Below are positions 24,879 to 37,063 of a stretch of DNA of 64,000 bases, piece after piece. The notes under the pieces are model-generated. The model saw only the letters and a program-made list of their open reading frames with translations. It did not search any database and had not been told where the DNA came from. The position numbers and the translations under genes are program-made. Origin of the DNA: Paracentrotus lividus (Eukaryota; Echinodermata; Echinoidea; Camarodonta; Echinidae); assembly GCA_940671915.1 (NCBI GenBank), contig CALNVZ010003433.1, forward strand, positions 13,351,393 through 13,415,392. The letters are read 5' to 3'. How positions within the stretch are numbered: position 1 is the stretch's first letter; each line of letters starts with the position of its first letter.

Positions 24879-25731
24879 AGGGGCCTGTCCCACAGGAGGC
24901 GATCGTTGTGGCGACAACCTATGCATGCTAGAACCTGCCAGAATCGTGTCAGAATCGTAGGTGACCGAAGATCATATACGTATATACGACTCTGTCTACG
25001 ATAGGCTACGACAACGACTTGCTTCCACGCACACAATAGGCTAACAATAGCTGGTATCCGATAATACAATAGCCTCGCCTTCGCGCATCTCGCGGCTCGA
25101 CTTCTCTTGTCGTAGCTTAAAATCAACCAAAATATGAACTTGCGCACTTGTGGCGATCCTTGCGAATGGACACAGTCGATCGAGTGTTTTCTTACCTGAT
25201 GGCGGCCTGTCGCCTTTAGATTCGTGATAGGTCCTCTCAGTCGCGCATTATAATTTTGGTCGTGAGTGATTTTTTGAAAATTTCAAAAATTAGCGGCGAC
25301 TGTACAGTATCTGAATGGGAGGCCGATCCTGATTTTGGTGAATGTAGGTGGCGACAAAGGTCGTAGCGGCTTAAAATTTCACTGGCAGTTCGGTTCAGCG
25401 ATGCGTGCAACGTACGCTGGAGCGCGGCAACCTACAACTGGCCGCCGTTCCGCTCTCTAAACATGTTCTATCTGGCGACAATCTACGATAGCACCTTGTC
25501 GCGACAAGAGAAGACAGGCTACGGTCATTGACGTCAACCCAACTGACGCCGGCTATTGTTTACTTGTTGAGAAACCAGCAGCGAACATTAATTTTGCTTC
25601 GTATTTTTTGGCGACTGACGCGATAATTCACGATCTTATAGGCGATTGGACCTGCGCATGGTGACGATGGGTACTAAAAAGTAGATCGTAGGTTGTCGCC
25701 TCAACGATCGCCTTCTGTGGGACAGGCCCTT
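24879..25731. mobile_element. MITE-like element, GGGCCTGTCCCACAG ends
   Basis: Left end GGGGCCTGTCCCACAGGAGG (24879 on) and its inverted counterpart (GTGGGACAGGCCC) ending near 25730 continue inward as GGCGATCGTTG and a GGCGACAACCTA-type block. About 850 bp with many GGCGAC/GTCGCC words. The 113-residue frame inside is repeat-derived. A TTA flanks both sides. A related start (GGCCCGGTCTCACCGCC) lies at the right edge of the window. Confidence 0.78.
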
Positions 25732-25739
25732 TACAATCA

Positions 25740-27127
25740 TAAACTGTCGACGACTGGACTTACGTTGAATCTGAGTTACGACGCGACGTTTCCTGTCCTA
25801 CAGGACACTTCATCAGGCCGACTAATCTAAATTAGATGTTGACCCGTATCGGGGTCGAGGAATCTCGGAAAGCGCCGAGAAATCATCCGAACTTCCGATA
25901 CAGATTACTTACAATATTTTTTCGAAGTAATAACCTGTGAATCGTTGTAATGAAATACTAGAATAACCGTGGTTAAAACTTGTTATACAAACACACAATG
26001 CATTGAGAAATTAATTTAAATACATGGTACTGTATGTCAGAATTTTTATCCTGCAGGTAGTTCAACAGTAATATTTTTTTAAATATATTTCTTTAATAAT
26101 TATGTACCTTTAGGAGAAATTGTTCTTTAAATTCATTTTGTTTGATCATTATGGTACTCGTATAATATACATGCCTAAATCGTCACTTTATACTTTCCCG
26201 TAACCAATGATTAAAACAGACCATATTAAAGGGTCATTCCATATTATTTACCACTAAAAATAATATGGAAATCCTATTTTCTCGGAAGGTTTGTATATTT
26301 GATACATATGAGATTGTACATGTGGTCAGCTTAAAGGAGGGGATGTGTACTAACGGTCAGAGCAACAACAAAAAAAAGAAAAAAAAAAAAGAATATCCCT
26401 GAACTATCAAACGGCCATTGTACCGGAATAAATGATAGTTTAAAAAGGAAATCCGGAATCCAAATTCCGTTTTGATTTCAGAGAAAGTTAGCCGTGACTG
26501 TGACCGACTTATGAGGAAGGTATTTCAAAATAATGTGCTACGCATCCCTCAGGTGATATGGGGAGGGGGGGGGGGGCAGTTGCGTAACTCCCGACCTATG
26601 CCCAACACTTTGAGATCTCAGGATTCTTCTTCACGATGAAAGTAGAGAACAGTTAAAAATTCTCAGGAGTTCCTTGTAGCCTTTTCGCTGAACGAACTTA
26701 AAAGATTACTGAAGTTGAAATGTATTCACCATGGGGGTGGTGGGGCTAAACATTATTGATCCTCTGAGTTTGTTCTGTTTTCCGATCTGTCCTTCTTTTC
26801 CTTCGTGTTTTTATCTTTTAATTATGGTGATTTTGATCATTTTGGCCGCCAATCATTTTACATTAATCAGGATTTGAAAATTGGGGAGGGGGATTAAAGG
26901 CCCTTCTTTGTTTGACCAGCATTCAGTTCTGTAAAATACAAACGAGCTGAATGTAATTTAAATTTGGGATAAGCTTAGGAAAGCGCGCCATCTACACTGT
27001 ATCATACAAATGAGTTATTCATTTTTACTGCAAATTTAAATAGCAGGCATTGTCTGTCTGTGTTTATCATTAAGTTATTGTAAGCTGGATAGCATACATT
27101 TCCAATCGTGTCAGATGTCATTTATGC
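25740..27127. other. Intergenic DNA
   Basis: A/T-rich, with an A run at 26365-26389 and a G run near 26560. No exon, RNA gene or clear inverted repeat was recognised. Confidence 0.4.
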
Positions 27128-27130
27128 GAA

Positions 27131-27211
<81 letters not shown>
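27128..27211. repeat. Poly(A) run of ~83 bp
   Basis: Uninterrupted A tract. There is no retroposon body or polyadenylation signal convincingly attached on its 5' side, so it may be a simple repeat or an old retroposon tail. Confidence 0.95.
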
Positions 27212-27215
<4 letters not shown>

Positions 27216-27396
27216 AATCGCTAACCTACTAATTGCATTATGATTTCTTTTAGTTCCATGTTTATATCGGATGCTACACTCGAATTTGTCATGATTTTCT
27301 GCGATAACACGAATTAAAGTCTTCTTTTTAAAACTTTTATCATATGCATGTATTTTGTTTAATTATCTAAGTAAAAGCAAATGTCTGTAGGGTACA

Positions 27397-27971
27397 TGCA
27401 AGTAATATGGGCCCCCTAACATGCCTAAGCTCATTTGCCTAATTTGCATAAAATTACAAAATGACACACAGTCTAATCTTTGTTTATATGAATCAATAAC
27501 TACTGCTCTAACTTTTATTGTGAAGAAAAACAATTATCACCAACCCCCCTGTCTGCAATATTCAAATGTTGACGTCATCACCAAAGTGTCCATATTACCT
27601 GCATGTGCAGGTAACACGGGCACATGTATTTAATGTATTTTTAAAAAACTACAATGACTCTACTATGTCTGGAATTTGCTTAAAATGTTGAAAATCTTTA
27701 ACTTTAAGATACTATTTGAAATTATAAGACCCTTCAGTAAATACTTTGACTATATATTTCATTGTTTTGTATTTTGTATATTATTTCTTTTTTAATATTA
27801 TTTAAATATTATTTTCATTATTCAAATCAATATAGGCCTACAATAAGTTATTTATATTGATTTTATACTGTGAATATACCCGACAAAATCGTAGCAAAGA
27901 GATTGATGCCTCATCCCAATCCTAAGTACCAGAATCATTTCCGCCATTTTGGACGGCCCATATTACCTGCA
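27397..27971. mobile_element. MITE-like element, TGCA(A/G)GTAATATGGGCC ends
   Basis: TGCAAGTAATATGGGCC at 27397 and GGCCCATATTACCTGCA ending at 27971 form inverted ends with one mismatch. An internal TTACCTGCATGTGCAGGTAA palindrome lies near 27596-27615. No coding content. Confidence 0.65.
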
Positions 27972-28778
27972 CTGATGTTGCTATGTCAGGCAAGCATTCA
28001 ATACCACATAGCACCTCTTCACTACAACAAATTGACCTGTACACGCTAGTATGATTAAAATGAAACTATAAGCTTACTAAATATACAAACAATTGAGGTT
28101 ACCCCCTCAAACACTCTTTCACCATCACATTCTGTGACATACCAAATTTTACATCAGGGTAAAAATTTGCCGTAAGTTTTACCTACCTTGCAGGTTTTCA
28201 GGAGTTTTCTCAGAGAAATTTCGGCATTAGATGCTCTCACGATGATAGATTTTCGTATGCCGTTCATATGAACAACAATAGGGTGTTTTCGCAGGACTCG
28301 ACTACGGGGAGCTTATTTAGAACGTTAGCATGAAAGAGGGCACTATTTTCAAAATGCCTGCAAACCCTCGTTTTCTATCTTCTTCAATAACTTTGAATAA
28401 AAGTTTCCAATGGTAACCGCACATGTTCCCTTTGGCTTGTGAGACATTGTAACGTCTATTGCTGCAAGGAAGATTCAATCAGTATATATGGCTTTGATAT
28501 ACAGTGCGACACAGAAAAAACAACTAATTTTAAAAGCATCTGTCACATTGAAATGTTTTGTGACTTTGGTGTTTATTTCATCATAAATAGTCACTCTATA
28601 TTCAGGCGCGTATCCAGGATTTTGCACCCCGGGGGGCCCGACGTGATTTTGGCTCCCCTGTGTACTTAAAAAAAATGGCAGCCCCCCCCCTCCCGCTGAG
28701 CAAACATAGGCCTACGGCTTAAATCCATGTTGAAGGATTTTAAGAATAATTAATTCAAATTTTTTTTGGGTCTGGTTA

Positions 28779-28856
28779 GACCATCTTTTATTTATTTATT
28801 TCGCCTATATATATATATATTTATATAGGCGAAATAAATGAATAAAAGATGGTTCA
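28779..28856. repeat. Near-perfect 77-bp hairpin
   Basis: ACCATCTTTTATTTATTTAT then TTCGCC and a TA core is mirrored by GGCGAAATAAATGAATAAAA then GATGGT. It could fold into a single long stem. No evidence of a microRNA beyond the fold. Confidence 0.8.
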
Positions 28857-29489
28857 CTGCATAGCACGTTATTCAAGGGGCCCGTTTTCACTATATATAT
28901 ATATATATATATATATTTACTAATAATTTTAGATACGAGCGCGAAGCGCGATCGGATTTTTTCTCTTCTTTACCACCGAAAAGCATTGAAACTTAGGGGT
29001 TTCAATTTCGTTTAGCTCCTCATCAGAATATCATATGAACGGAAATTATAATTTGTCCATCAAAACGATTTGAAAGCAAGCCTTACAAAATTATTCGAAA
29101 ATTGACCATCAAGTAATGCGTAATCGAACCAATGTAAATTGATGTTTCGCAGGTCATAATCTTCATAATCTGGTTAGGCCTACAAGAAAGAAAAATAGGC
29201 GAGCGCGAAGCGCGAGCGGAAATTTGATGCATCGGAATGATCTGAAAGCGGGACATTTTATGCGTTCCTCAGGAACACAATGTGATAACACTTGGAAAAA
29301 TGATACGAGCGCGAAGCGCGAGCGAAAATTTTGCTCTATCATGTATAGAGACCAGAAGTTTTTAGGACCAATTTGGCCTCCATAATTTAAAGATTTGTTG
29401 CCCAGCAACGAGTGTTCCCCAGTAAGTTTATATGTGAAAGAAAGATGAATTTGTATCTATGTATCTATATAATTATGATTCTGCTTCCC

Positions 29490-31640
29490 TCCCTAAGTTT
29501 AAGATAAATTTGGCACCCCTAAGTTTAAGCTCAATTTGGCGCCGTACATGTATATTTTAGGTCAATTTAATGTTCTTTTGTTTAAAATCAATTTGGTGCC
29601 CCTTAGTTTCAGGTCAATGTGAAATGCAAAAAATGTAATGTGTAACTAAATAAATGTATAAATGTATTGATGGTATTCCATAATATAAATTCTCTCAAGA
29701 GGAAAAACAAAAGTGAGCCCGAAGCGCGAGCGAAAATTCTGATGCATTCGAATGATTATGCGTTCCTCAGGAACACAATGTAATAACACATTGGAAAAAA
29801 TGATGCGAGCGCGAAGCGAGAGCGAAAATTTTGCAATGTAAATACAGACCAGGAGGCATGGAATTTTTAAATTTCGCTTTATCATATTTGAAAAAATTGC
29901 AATTTGTTGCCCCTGTAGTTTCAGGCGAATTCGGCACACTTCCACAAGTCTATGATATAGTTGGATTCCCTATAAGTTGAAGATAAATTTGGCGCCCCTA
30001 CATTTGAGCTCAATCTGGCGTCCCTAGGTTTAAGATCAATTTGGTGCCCCTTAACTTCAGGTCAAATCGTCGCCCCTAATTTTTAAGGTCAATTCAGGGC
30101 CCCCTAAGTTTCAGATCATTTTGGCGCCCCTAGGTTTAATCTTAATTTAGCGCCCCTAATTTTAAGATCAATTTGGCACCCTCTTAACTTCAGGTCAATT
30201 CGGCGCTCCTTAAGTTTCAGGTCAATTTGAAATGCAAAAACAAATGTAACGTGAAATCAAATAAATTCAAATGTTTTGATGGTTAGAATCCCATAAATTA
30301 TAAAAAATGCAAATTCTGGTAAAAGGAAAAACAAAGGCGAGAGCGAGGAGCGAACGGAAATTTTGAAGTATTCGAATAATAAGAAAACAGAACAGTTTAC
30401 GCGTTCCCCAAGAAAACAATGTAATAACTCAATAAAAAAATATGCGAGCGCGAAGCGCGAGCGAAAATTTTGCTACATGGAAGTTTAAAACTTTGCTCTT
30501 TCTACATAGAGAACATTTCAAAGACCCCTTCTGTTTGTTTTGGGTTTTTTTTTGCCCCCTCAGTTTCTGGTAAATTCGGTACCCTCCCTAAGTTTAGGAT
30601 AAAGTTTAAGCCCCTAAGTTAAAGTTAAATTTGGCGCCCCTGCATTTGAGCTCAATCTGACGTCCCTAAGTTTAAGATCATTTTGGCGCCCCCTTAACTT
30701 CAGGTCAATTCGGCGCTTCGTAAGTTTCAGATCATTTTGGCGCCCCTACATTTGAGCTAAATTTGGCACCCTTATATTAAAGGTCGATTTGGCACCCCTC
30801 TTAGTTTAAGTTCGATTTGGCGCCCCCTAATTTTAAGGTCGATTTAGCGCCCCTAAGTTTAAGGTCGATTTGGAGCCGCTTCCTAAATTCAAGGTCGATT
30901 TGGCGCCTCAAAATTTAAGGTCCATTTGGCGCCCCCTAAATTTAAGGTCGATATATCGCCCTTAAGTTTAAGGTCAATTTGGCGCCCCTTCTAAATTTAA
31001 GGTCGCTTTGGCGCCCCAGTGAGTTTGAGTTCGATTTCGCGCCCCTAAATTTATGGTCTTATTATTATGGTAGTGCCCCTAAGGTCTATTAGGCGCCCCT
31101 TCTAAATTTAAGGTCGATTTGGCGCCCCTGGGTTTAAGGTCAATTTGGCGCCCAACCTATATGTTTCTGGTCCATTTGGCGCCCCCTCAGCTTCAGGTCA
31201 ATTTGGCGCCCCCACCTAAGTTTCGGGTCAATTTGGCGCCCCCACGTTAAGCTCATTTTGGCGCCTCCTAAATTTAGCGCCGCTAAGTTTAATGTCGATT
31301 GGCGCCCCCTCCTAAATCTAAGGTCGATTCGGCGCCTCATCTACATTGCAGGTCAATTTGGCGCCCCTATGTTTAATTTGGCACCCCTTAGTTTAAGGTC
31401 GAGTCGGCGCCCCCTAAATTTAAATCAATTTGGCGCCCTTACTTAGTTCAAGGTCGATTCGGCGCCCCTAAGTTTATTATCAATTAGGCGCCCCTCAGCT
31501 TCAGGTCAATTTGGCGCCCCTACGTTTAAGTTCAATTTGCGCCCCCGTAGCTTAATGTCGATTTGGCGCCCCTAAATTAAGGTCGATTTGGCGCCCCTAA
31601 GTTTAAGGTCAATTTGGCGCCTTTAGTTTACTGTCGATGG
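29490..31640. repeat. GGCGCCCC minisatellite, ~28-bp unit, ~60 copies
   Basis: Head-to-tail units of about 26-30 bp following the consensus AAGTTTAAGGTCAATTTGGC then GCCCCT. Units vary in AATTT versus AAGTTT, GATTT versus CAATTT and occasional extra CC. Each carries GGCGCC, a self-complementary hexamer. In the left part the array is interrupted by GCGAGCGCGAAGCGCGAGCG blocks (about 29720, 29808, 30340 and 30447). Confidence 0.9.
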
Positions 31641-31659
31641 CGCCCCTAAATTTTTTTAA

Positions 31660-31690
31660 GGGCGCCCTTCCCCCCCCCTTTTTCCCTCCC

Positions 31691-31721
<31 letters not shown>

Positions 31722-31840
31722 CTCTCTTTCTTCCTTTCTCTTTCCCCCTTCTCTTTTTTCCTCCTTTTTTCTTCTTTCTTTTTCTTTTCCTTTCTCTTTC
31801 TCCCTTTTTCCTCCTCTTTTCGGCGCCCCCTGCGCGCCCC
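31660..31840. repeat. Pyrimidine-rich low-complexity tract
   Basis: C runs and (TC)n/CTTT tracts. Several overlapping Arg/Lys/Glu-rich open frames on the minus strand arise from this repeat and are not genes. Confidence 0.9.
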
Positions 31841-31982
31841 CCGGGGGGCCCGGGCCCGTAAAGCCCCCCCCCCAGAATACGCGCATGAATATTCAATTAT
31901 AATTACCAAACGTACAAGTGTATTGTAACGGTCGACTGAGCACTTAGGTTTAGAAAAATCGTAAAATTTATCTGATAGTATA

Positions 31983-32873
31983 CAGTGTGTCCCACAAAAA
32001 ATGCTAATGGCACTTAAGTTGGGTATAATATCAAAATTACAATATCATATTCATTCTAACTCTACACCCGTAAACTTCAATTCGTTTTCTACAACTGGAT
32101 GAAATTTTATGTAATATGGTCTAAGAATCACAAAGATATTAGCATTTTGTCATTACATATCAGGAAACCTCTCCATCCAAGTTTGTATTGAGTAGTACCG
32201 GATGTGTCGAATAAAGCAAACCCAAGTTTGATCATTAATACTTTGAAAAATATTTCAGAAGTAATTATGAAATTTATAACACTGTAAAGTGCAACTCATT
32301 ACCATGTTAATGATACCTCTCTCAGCTCATCAATATCATGTATCACTGAACCCAATTGTTTTAAATATGTCTTGCAAAATTGTGAGTGGTTCACTTTCAC
32401 GCAAATTAATAATCAAAGTTGGGTTTCTTTTGAATAACGCACATCAAGGAGCATGAAAGTGAACACTGACAGTTTTGCAAGACTCTTTCAGAACAATGGG
32501 GTTCAGTGATGCGTGATATTGGTGAGCTAAGGGACATATCATTAGAATGGTAATGAGCTGCACTTTACAGTGATATAACTACATAATAACTACTGAAATA
32601 TTTTTTAAAATATTAATGATCAAACTTGGGTTTATTTTTATTCGACACATCCGGCACTACTCAATACAAACTTGGATGGAGAGGTTTCCTGATGTGTAAT
32701 GACAAAATGCTCATATCTTTGTGATTCTTCAACCATATCACATAAAATTTCATCCAGTTGCAGAAAATGAATTGTAGTTTACGAGTGCAGAGTTAGAATG
32801 AATATGATATTGTAATTTTGATATTATACCCATCTATTAAAAGTGCCATTAGCATTTTTTGTGGGACACACTG
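31983..32873. mobile_element. Palindromic mariner-type element, CAGTGTGTCCCACAAAAAAT ends
   Basis: Ends CAGTGTGTCCCACAAAAAAT and its complement are flanked by TA at 31981-31982 and 32874-32875. Mirror symmetry continues through nearly the whole 891 bp; for example CTCCATCCAAGTTTGTATTG near 32171 recurs inverted near 32661. No transposase is encoded, so it is a fold-back derivative. Confidence 0.85.
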
Positions 32874-33279
32874 TATTATACCGAGTTTGAGCAAAAGCAA
32901 CCCTTCCAATTAATTAGTCTTTTTAAATATTTTGTCCCTTGAATGAATGAATAGACCCAGGAGGACTGACCTAAAACAATGAATGAAAGCTCAGAAGCCA
33001 GGGTTTCTTGTGGCAAAACTTGGAAGAAAGTGCCCAAGGTTCTGAAGGTACTGGTTATGCCACCCCTCCCCTCCACCCCCACCCCCCCCCCTGGTACGCC
33101 ACCATAAAGGAGATAGTACTATGATCTATGCTCTTGACAGGATCTGAGTATCATGAGTAGAAAACCATAAGTCCTCACCTTTGCCAGTCTGTATCCTTCC
33201 TCCCCACCACCACTCAACAAACTTGTCAAAAATTCAAGTGCTCAGTCATCCATGATAGAACAGGTACAAGTGTGGTACT

Positions 33280-33570
33280 GAGGTATCTCACCTCGTCTTC
33301 GCGACGGTAAAAAGTATTTAGCAGACATCTCCACATACTTTATTCCGTCGCGAGACGCTCCGTTGGACAATTTTCAATAAGACTGTCTCAAATAGTCTTT
33401 CCCGCGACTCAAGAAACGTTGTATTGAACTGAGTAATAGTAAATTGTCTCCGGAATACGTTTTCTATTCAACCGTCTCTAAAGTAGTTTCTATAACAATG
33501 TCTTCAAAGTAGGACCCAAACTCCGTCTCATAATAGTTTCAAAGTAGTTCTGCGAAGTGAGATACTACCC
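33280..33570. mobile_element. GTATCTCAC / GAGACGTCTC family, copy 2
   Basis: GAGGTATCTCACCTCGTCTTC begins and CGAAGTGAGATACTACCC ends the element. The interior has GTCTC words and a CGTCGCGAGACG block. Related to the copies at 1070, 34643 and 53997. Confidence 0.65.
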
Positions 33571-34184
33571 TTACTCTTCGTCATGATAATTTATATAAGA
33601 AATACATATCCCTAATAATTAAACACATAGGCCGTATTCTGTTACCTGGTTAGAGTTTGTGCTGTCGCACAGAAAAGTAAGAGGTAATGAGACGAGAATG
33701 CAACGCTGATTTGCACGCTTCTCTATGAAGCGTCAGTGAAGCGTGCGTCTTCTAGTACGAAAGTAGATTCAGATGACGTCATCGGGATCATTTATGTACA
33801 ACATTTCTAAGAATTTAAACTAGGGGTATAGGTGGTTTAGAATTTGATATGACTTTGCGAGTTATGTCGGGAGGAAGCTAATTTATCTATTTTCTCGTTA
33901 ACTTGGATTAAAGGTTGTTAAAACTTTGTTTAATAATGAGGTGCATTTAGAACTGTCCACACAGAATTAGATTAATGCAGTTTAATCATCAAAAATGACA
34001 TTTCTCGACACGATTGAAGTGTTTAGTTTGACCTGACATTTTTGTAGAAAGGACAACTGACGCAAAAACCAACAATAAACTATAAGTGGCAAGTCACTTT
34101 GTCATTACACTGGAAAACGGATTTGGAACTAGTTTTATACTAATTTGAGAATGGTTTGAAATTGTTTTGGATGGTTTTTTTTTG

Positions 34185-34636
34185 TCGCGCAGACGTCTCA
34201 GAGACGTCTCCGAGATATTCCCACGACCAAGGCGGCGCGATTTCACGTCACGGACGCGGGGGAGGTCGGGGGGGGGGGGACAGAAACACCGAAAGTGAAA
34301 ACATAATACACATCAAAATTTGCATACTTCGCACATTAGGACAGAAACTAATGAAAAGGATTGCGAGCGCAAGCGCGAGCCGGAAATTTTGCCTTATAAT
34401 AACATTTAGCATTTTATTTGACATACATTTACCTCTTTATTAGCTTCACAAGCTAATCACTACATAAAAATTGTTCATTTTATAAAATCGAAGGGCGACG
34501 GATCCCCCTTAAAAAATAGAGGGAGGGACACGTCCACCCCGTCTCCCGGATCGCGCGAATGCTCGCGACAGAAAAAAATTATATTATACGGAGACGTCCT
34601 GGAGTATCTCGAGTCGCGGACAAAGTGAGATACCAC
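34185..34636. mobile_element. GTCTC-family element carrying a nested GCGAGCGC repeat
   Basis: CAGACGTCTCAGAGACGTCT at the left and GGAGACGTCC...AAAGTGAGATACCACC at the right belong to the GTATCTCAC family. Between them, about 34216-34545, lies a copy of the repeat also found at about 52485-52810 (CGATTTCACGTCACG, GAAACACC, TTCGCACATTA, then GCGAGCGCAAGCGCGAGCC). Confidence 0.6.
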
Positions 34637-34642
34637 CTTTAT

Positions 34643-34926
34643 GGTGGTATCTCAAGGTATTTGCCATGAGACTGATTTGAGACTGATTTGGGACGGGTTT
34701 GATACGGTTTTGATTTTTGTCGGGGAAAGATCTAAAAGTGGTCGCACAGACGTCCTCATGGAATCTCCGCGCATCTCATGAGTCGAGGGAAAATAGAACA
34801 TGCTTACGAATATGTGTGTTTTTTTTTTCTGTCGTGGAGACGTCTCTGATGATACATAAAACAATTATCGGAGACGTCTCCGAGTGTTCGAGTCTCAGAG
34901 ATATCTCCGCGACGTCAGATACCACT
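34643..34926. mobile_element. GTATCTCAC / GAGACGTCTC family, copy 4
   Basis: Starts GGTGGTATCTCAAGG and ends GACGTCAGATACCACTAT. It abuts the previous copy back to back, making the palindrome GAGATACCACC.TTTAT.GGTGGTATCTC at 34628-34653. Confidence 0.65.
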
Positions 34927-36439
34927 ATACGTCCATAATTTCTACAGAGGAGAAAAACCATTATCATTTTCAACGAGAATGTAAACATTGTTTCTTTTCA
35001 AGACTACTGAATTATATTGAGCACTTGACATAAAATAGCCCACTCGATTTCCTTTTTTGCATATATTAGTGTGTTGCTTGATGTGAGACAAGAAACGTGT
35101 TGTCAGTGATAGCAACAACTAGTTATGCAAATTGGACTCAAAATACTAAACGAGTAGTTCTATCAGGCAATTGGTTTCGCCCTGAATCTGAAACCTTTGT
35201 TGTCATTGTGCTATGTCAGCCATAACCTGGAACCGCTAAGCTTCTCAAAGAAAGATAATCCGTGCTTTGATAATATACCTTGTTACGCATGGATACATTT
35301 TTCATCACAATAAAAGAATTTATCCCGCTCCATTTCAAATATAGCGAGTATACATACATACAACATGTACAAAAATAACACACAAAAAGAATGAAACAAA
35401 TTCCACCATTCTTCAAAGGTCCATATTATATATAATTATTTGATAGATGTAGGGATTCCGAGGCCGAGTGGATATTGTTAATGAACATTGACGTTTTATT
35501 GTTTATGGGTATGACTCTGTAAAGATTGAATATTTAAATAGTGGAAATTACTAATTTTACCCCTTCCCATTATACAACTTTTGCCCTTCCCAAATAAAAA
35601 AAAGGGGAAAAAAACATACAAAATAGTAATAAGGAAAAGATTGATGCGCATGCACCTAACGTGAACTTTTACGCATGCATGTAGCGTGTATTCGAGGAAT
35701 CAATATTCAACGTTTCATTGCTTTTGGCCAAATATGGGAACTTCACATTTGTGAAAGAAAAATTCGTGGCGCTATTTAGGAGATTAATTCAAAAGAAATA
35801 AAACTCCCTTTCCCCTCCTGGTTAATTGTTCCCATTCCAGGCCACTGAATTGTTAATGAATAGGACGTGATATTTAAAAATGCATGACAAGCGACAATGC
35901 ACAACACTCGGCAGTCAAAGATAAGCGGCTACAAACAATCATTGTTGCGTCATTATTTCATGGATTTCCGGTTATAATCTTCGTGCACATTCATTGCACA
36001 CGAGAAACGTCCAGCTGTACGGAAGTTGTACACGTTTGGGAGGTTTTTTTCGTGCTGGGAGTTTTTCTCGTGCGGTGCTATTGTTCGATTCTATTGTCAA
36101 TTGCCGTACAACTCTAAACCACGTAACAGAATACGGGCCATAAGACATACAATCTTAATATGAGGGTCTCAAAGTTGGGTTTACTCTTTCTTGGGACGCA
36201 CTGTATACGAGACAAGAACTTACGAAGTATGCAGAATGCGATCAAACCCCGCTTTTGTCATCTTGCATAAAGGATGTCAATGGCGCGGGACAGTGGCTGT
36301 ATTTTTAACGTCTATTGTTGCAATACGAATTCAATCCAAAGCTAAGGCTACTTTAGGGGAGACCTGGGGCAATTGTAACAGTTTTTTCCAAATTTGACCT
36401 ATCAGCTTTATTGAAGCTAAATACTTGCTTAAAACTAAA

Positions 36440-37063
36440 NNNNNNNNNNNNNNNNNNNNNNNNNNNNNNNNNNNNNNNNNNNNNNNNNNNNNNNNNNNNN
36501 NNNNNNNNNNNNNNNNNNNNNNNNNNNNNNNNNNNNNNNNNNNNNNNNNNNNNNNNNNNNNNNNNNNNNNNNNNNNNNNNNNNNNNNNNNNNNNNNNNNN
36601 NNNNNNNNNNNNNNNNNNNNNNNNNNNNNNNNNNNNNNNNNNNNNNNNNNNNNNNNNNNNNNNNNNNNNNNNNNNNNNNNNNNNNNNNNNNNNNNNNNNN
36701 NNNNNNNNNNNNNNNNNNNNNNNNNNNNNNNNNNNNNNNNNNNNNNNNNNNNNNNNNNNNNNNNNNNNNNNNNNNNNNNNNNNNNNNNNNNNNNNNNNNN
36801 NNNNNNNNNNNNNNNNNNNNNNNNNNNNNNNNNNNNNNNNNNNNNNNNNNNNNNNNNNNNNNNNNNNNNNNNNNNNNNNNNNNNNNNNNNNNNNNNNNNN
36901 NNNNNNNNNNNNNNNNNNNNNNNNNNNNNNNNNNNNNNNNNNNNNNNNNNNNNNNNNNNNNNNNNNNNNNNNNNNNNNNNNNNNNNNNNNNNNNNNNNNN
37001 NNNNNNNNNNNNNNNNNNNNNNNNNNNNNNNNNNNNNNNNNNNNNNNNNNNNNNNNNNNNNNN
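36440..37063. other. Assembly gap (624 N)
   Basis: Run of 624 N. Open frames drawn through it are meaningless. Confidence 0.99.

Larger units (their letters stand above)
28607..31890. mobile_element. Large hAT-like non-autonomous element containing a minisatellite
   Basis: Left end CAGGCGCGTATCCAGG and right end CAGAATACGCGCATG are a degenerate inverted pair next to long G/C runs, like the smaller GGATCC-ended elements. The interior holds a near-perfect 77-bp hairpin, repeated GCGAGCGCGAAGCGCGAGCG blocks and the 2.1-kb GGCGCCCC minisatellite. No transposase is visible. It could be several insertions side by side. Confidence 0.5.
33630..36139. mobile_element. 2.5-kb element, GGCCGTATTCTGTTAC ends, ATA duplication
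   Basis: Left GGCCGTATTCTGTTACCTGG and right ACGTAACAGAATACGGGCC are inverted ends of about 35 bp, flanked by ATA on both sides (33627-33629, 36140-36142). No transposase frame survives. Two GTCTC-family elements and a GCGAGCGC repeat are nested inside. The 3-bp duplication and GGCC.GAATTC-like end resemble the smaller element at 59109-59518. Confidence 0.65.

Noticed and set aside
27128-27211. Poly(A) tail of a processed pseudogene
   Set aside because: No coding or LINE/SINE body could be recognised next to it.
29490-31640. CRISPR-like appearance of regularly spaced repeats
   Set aside because: Units are contiguous and imperfect, with no unique spacers, in an animal genome. It is a minisatellite.
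31609-31909. Arg/Lys/Glu-rich frames resembling basic nuclear proteins
   Set aside because: Produced by a pyrimidine-rich simple repeat in three frames.
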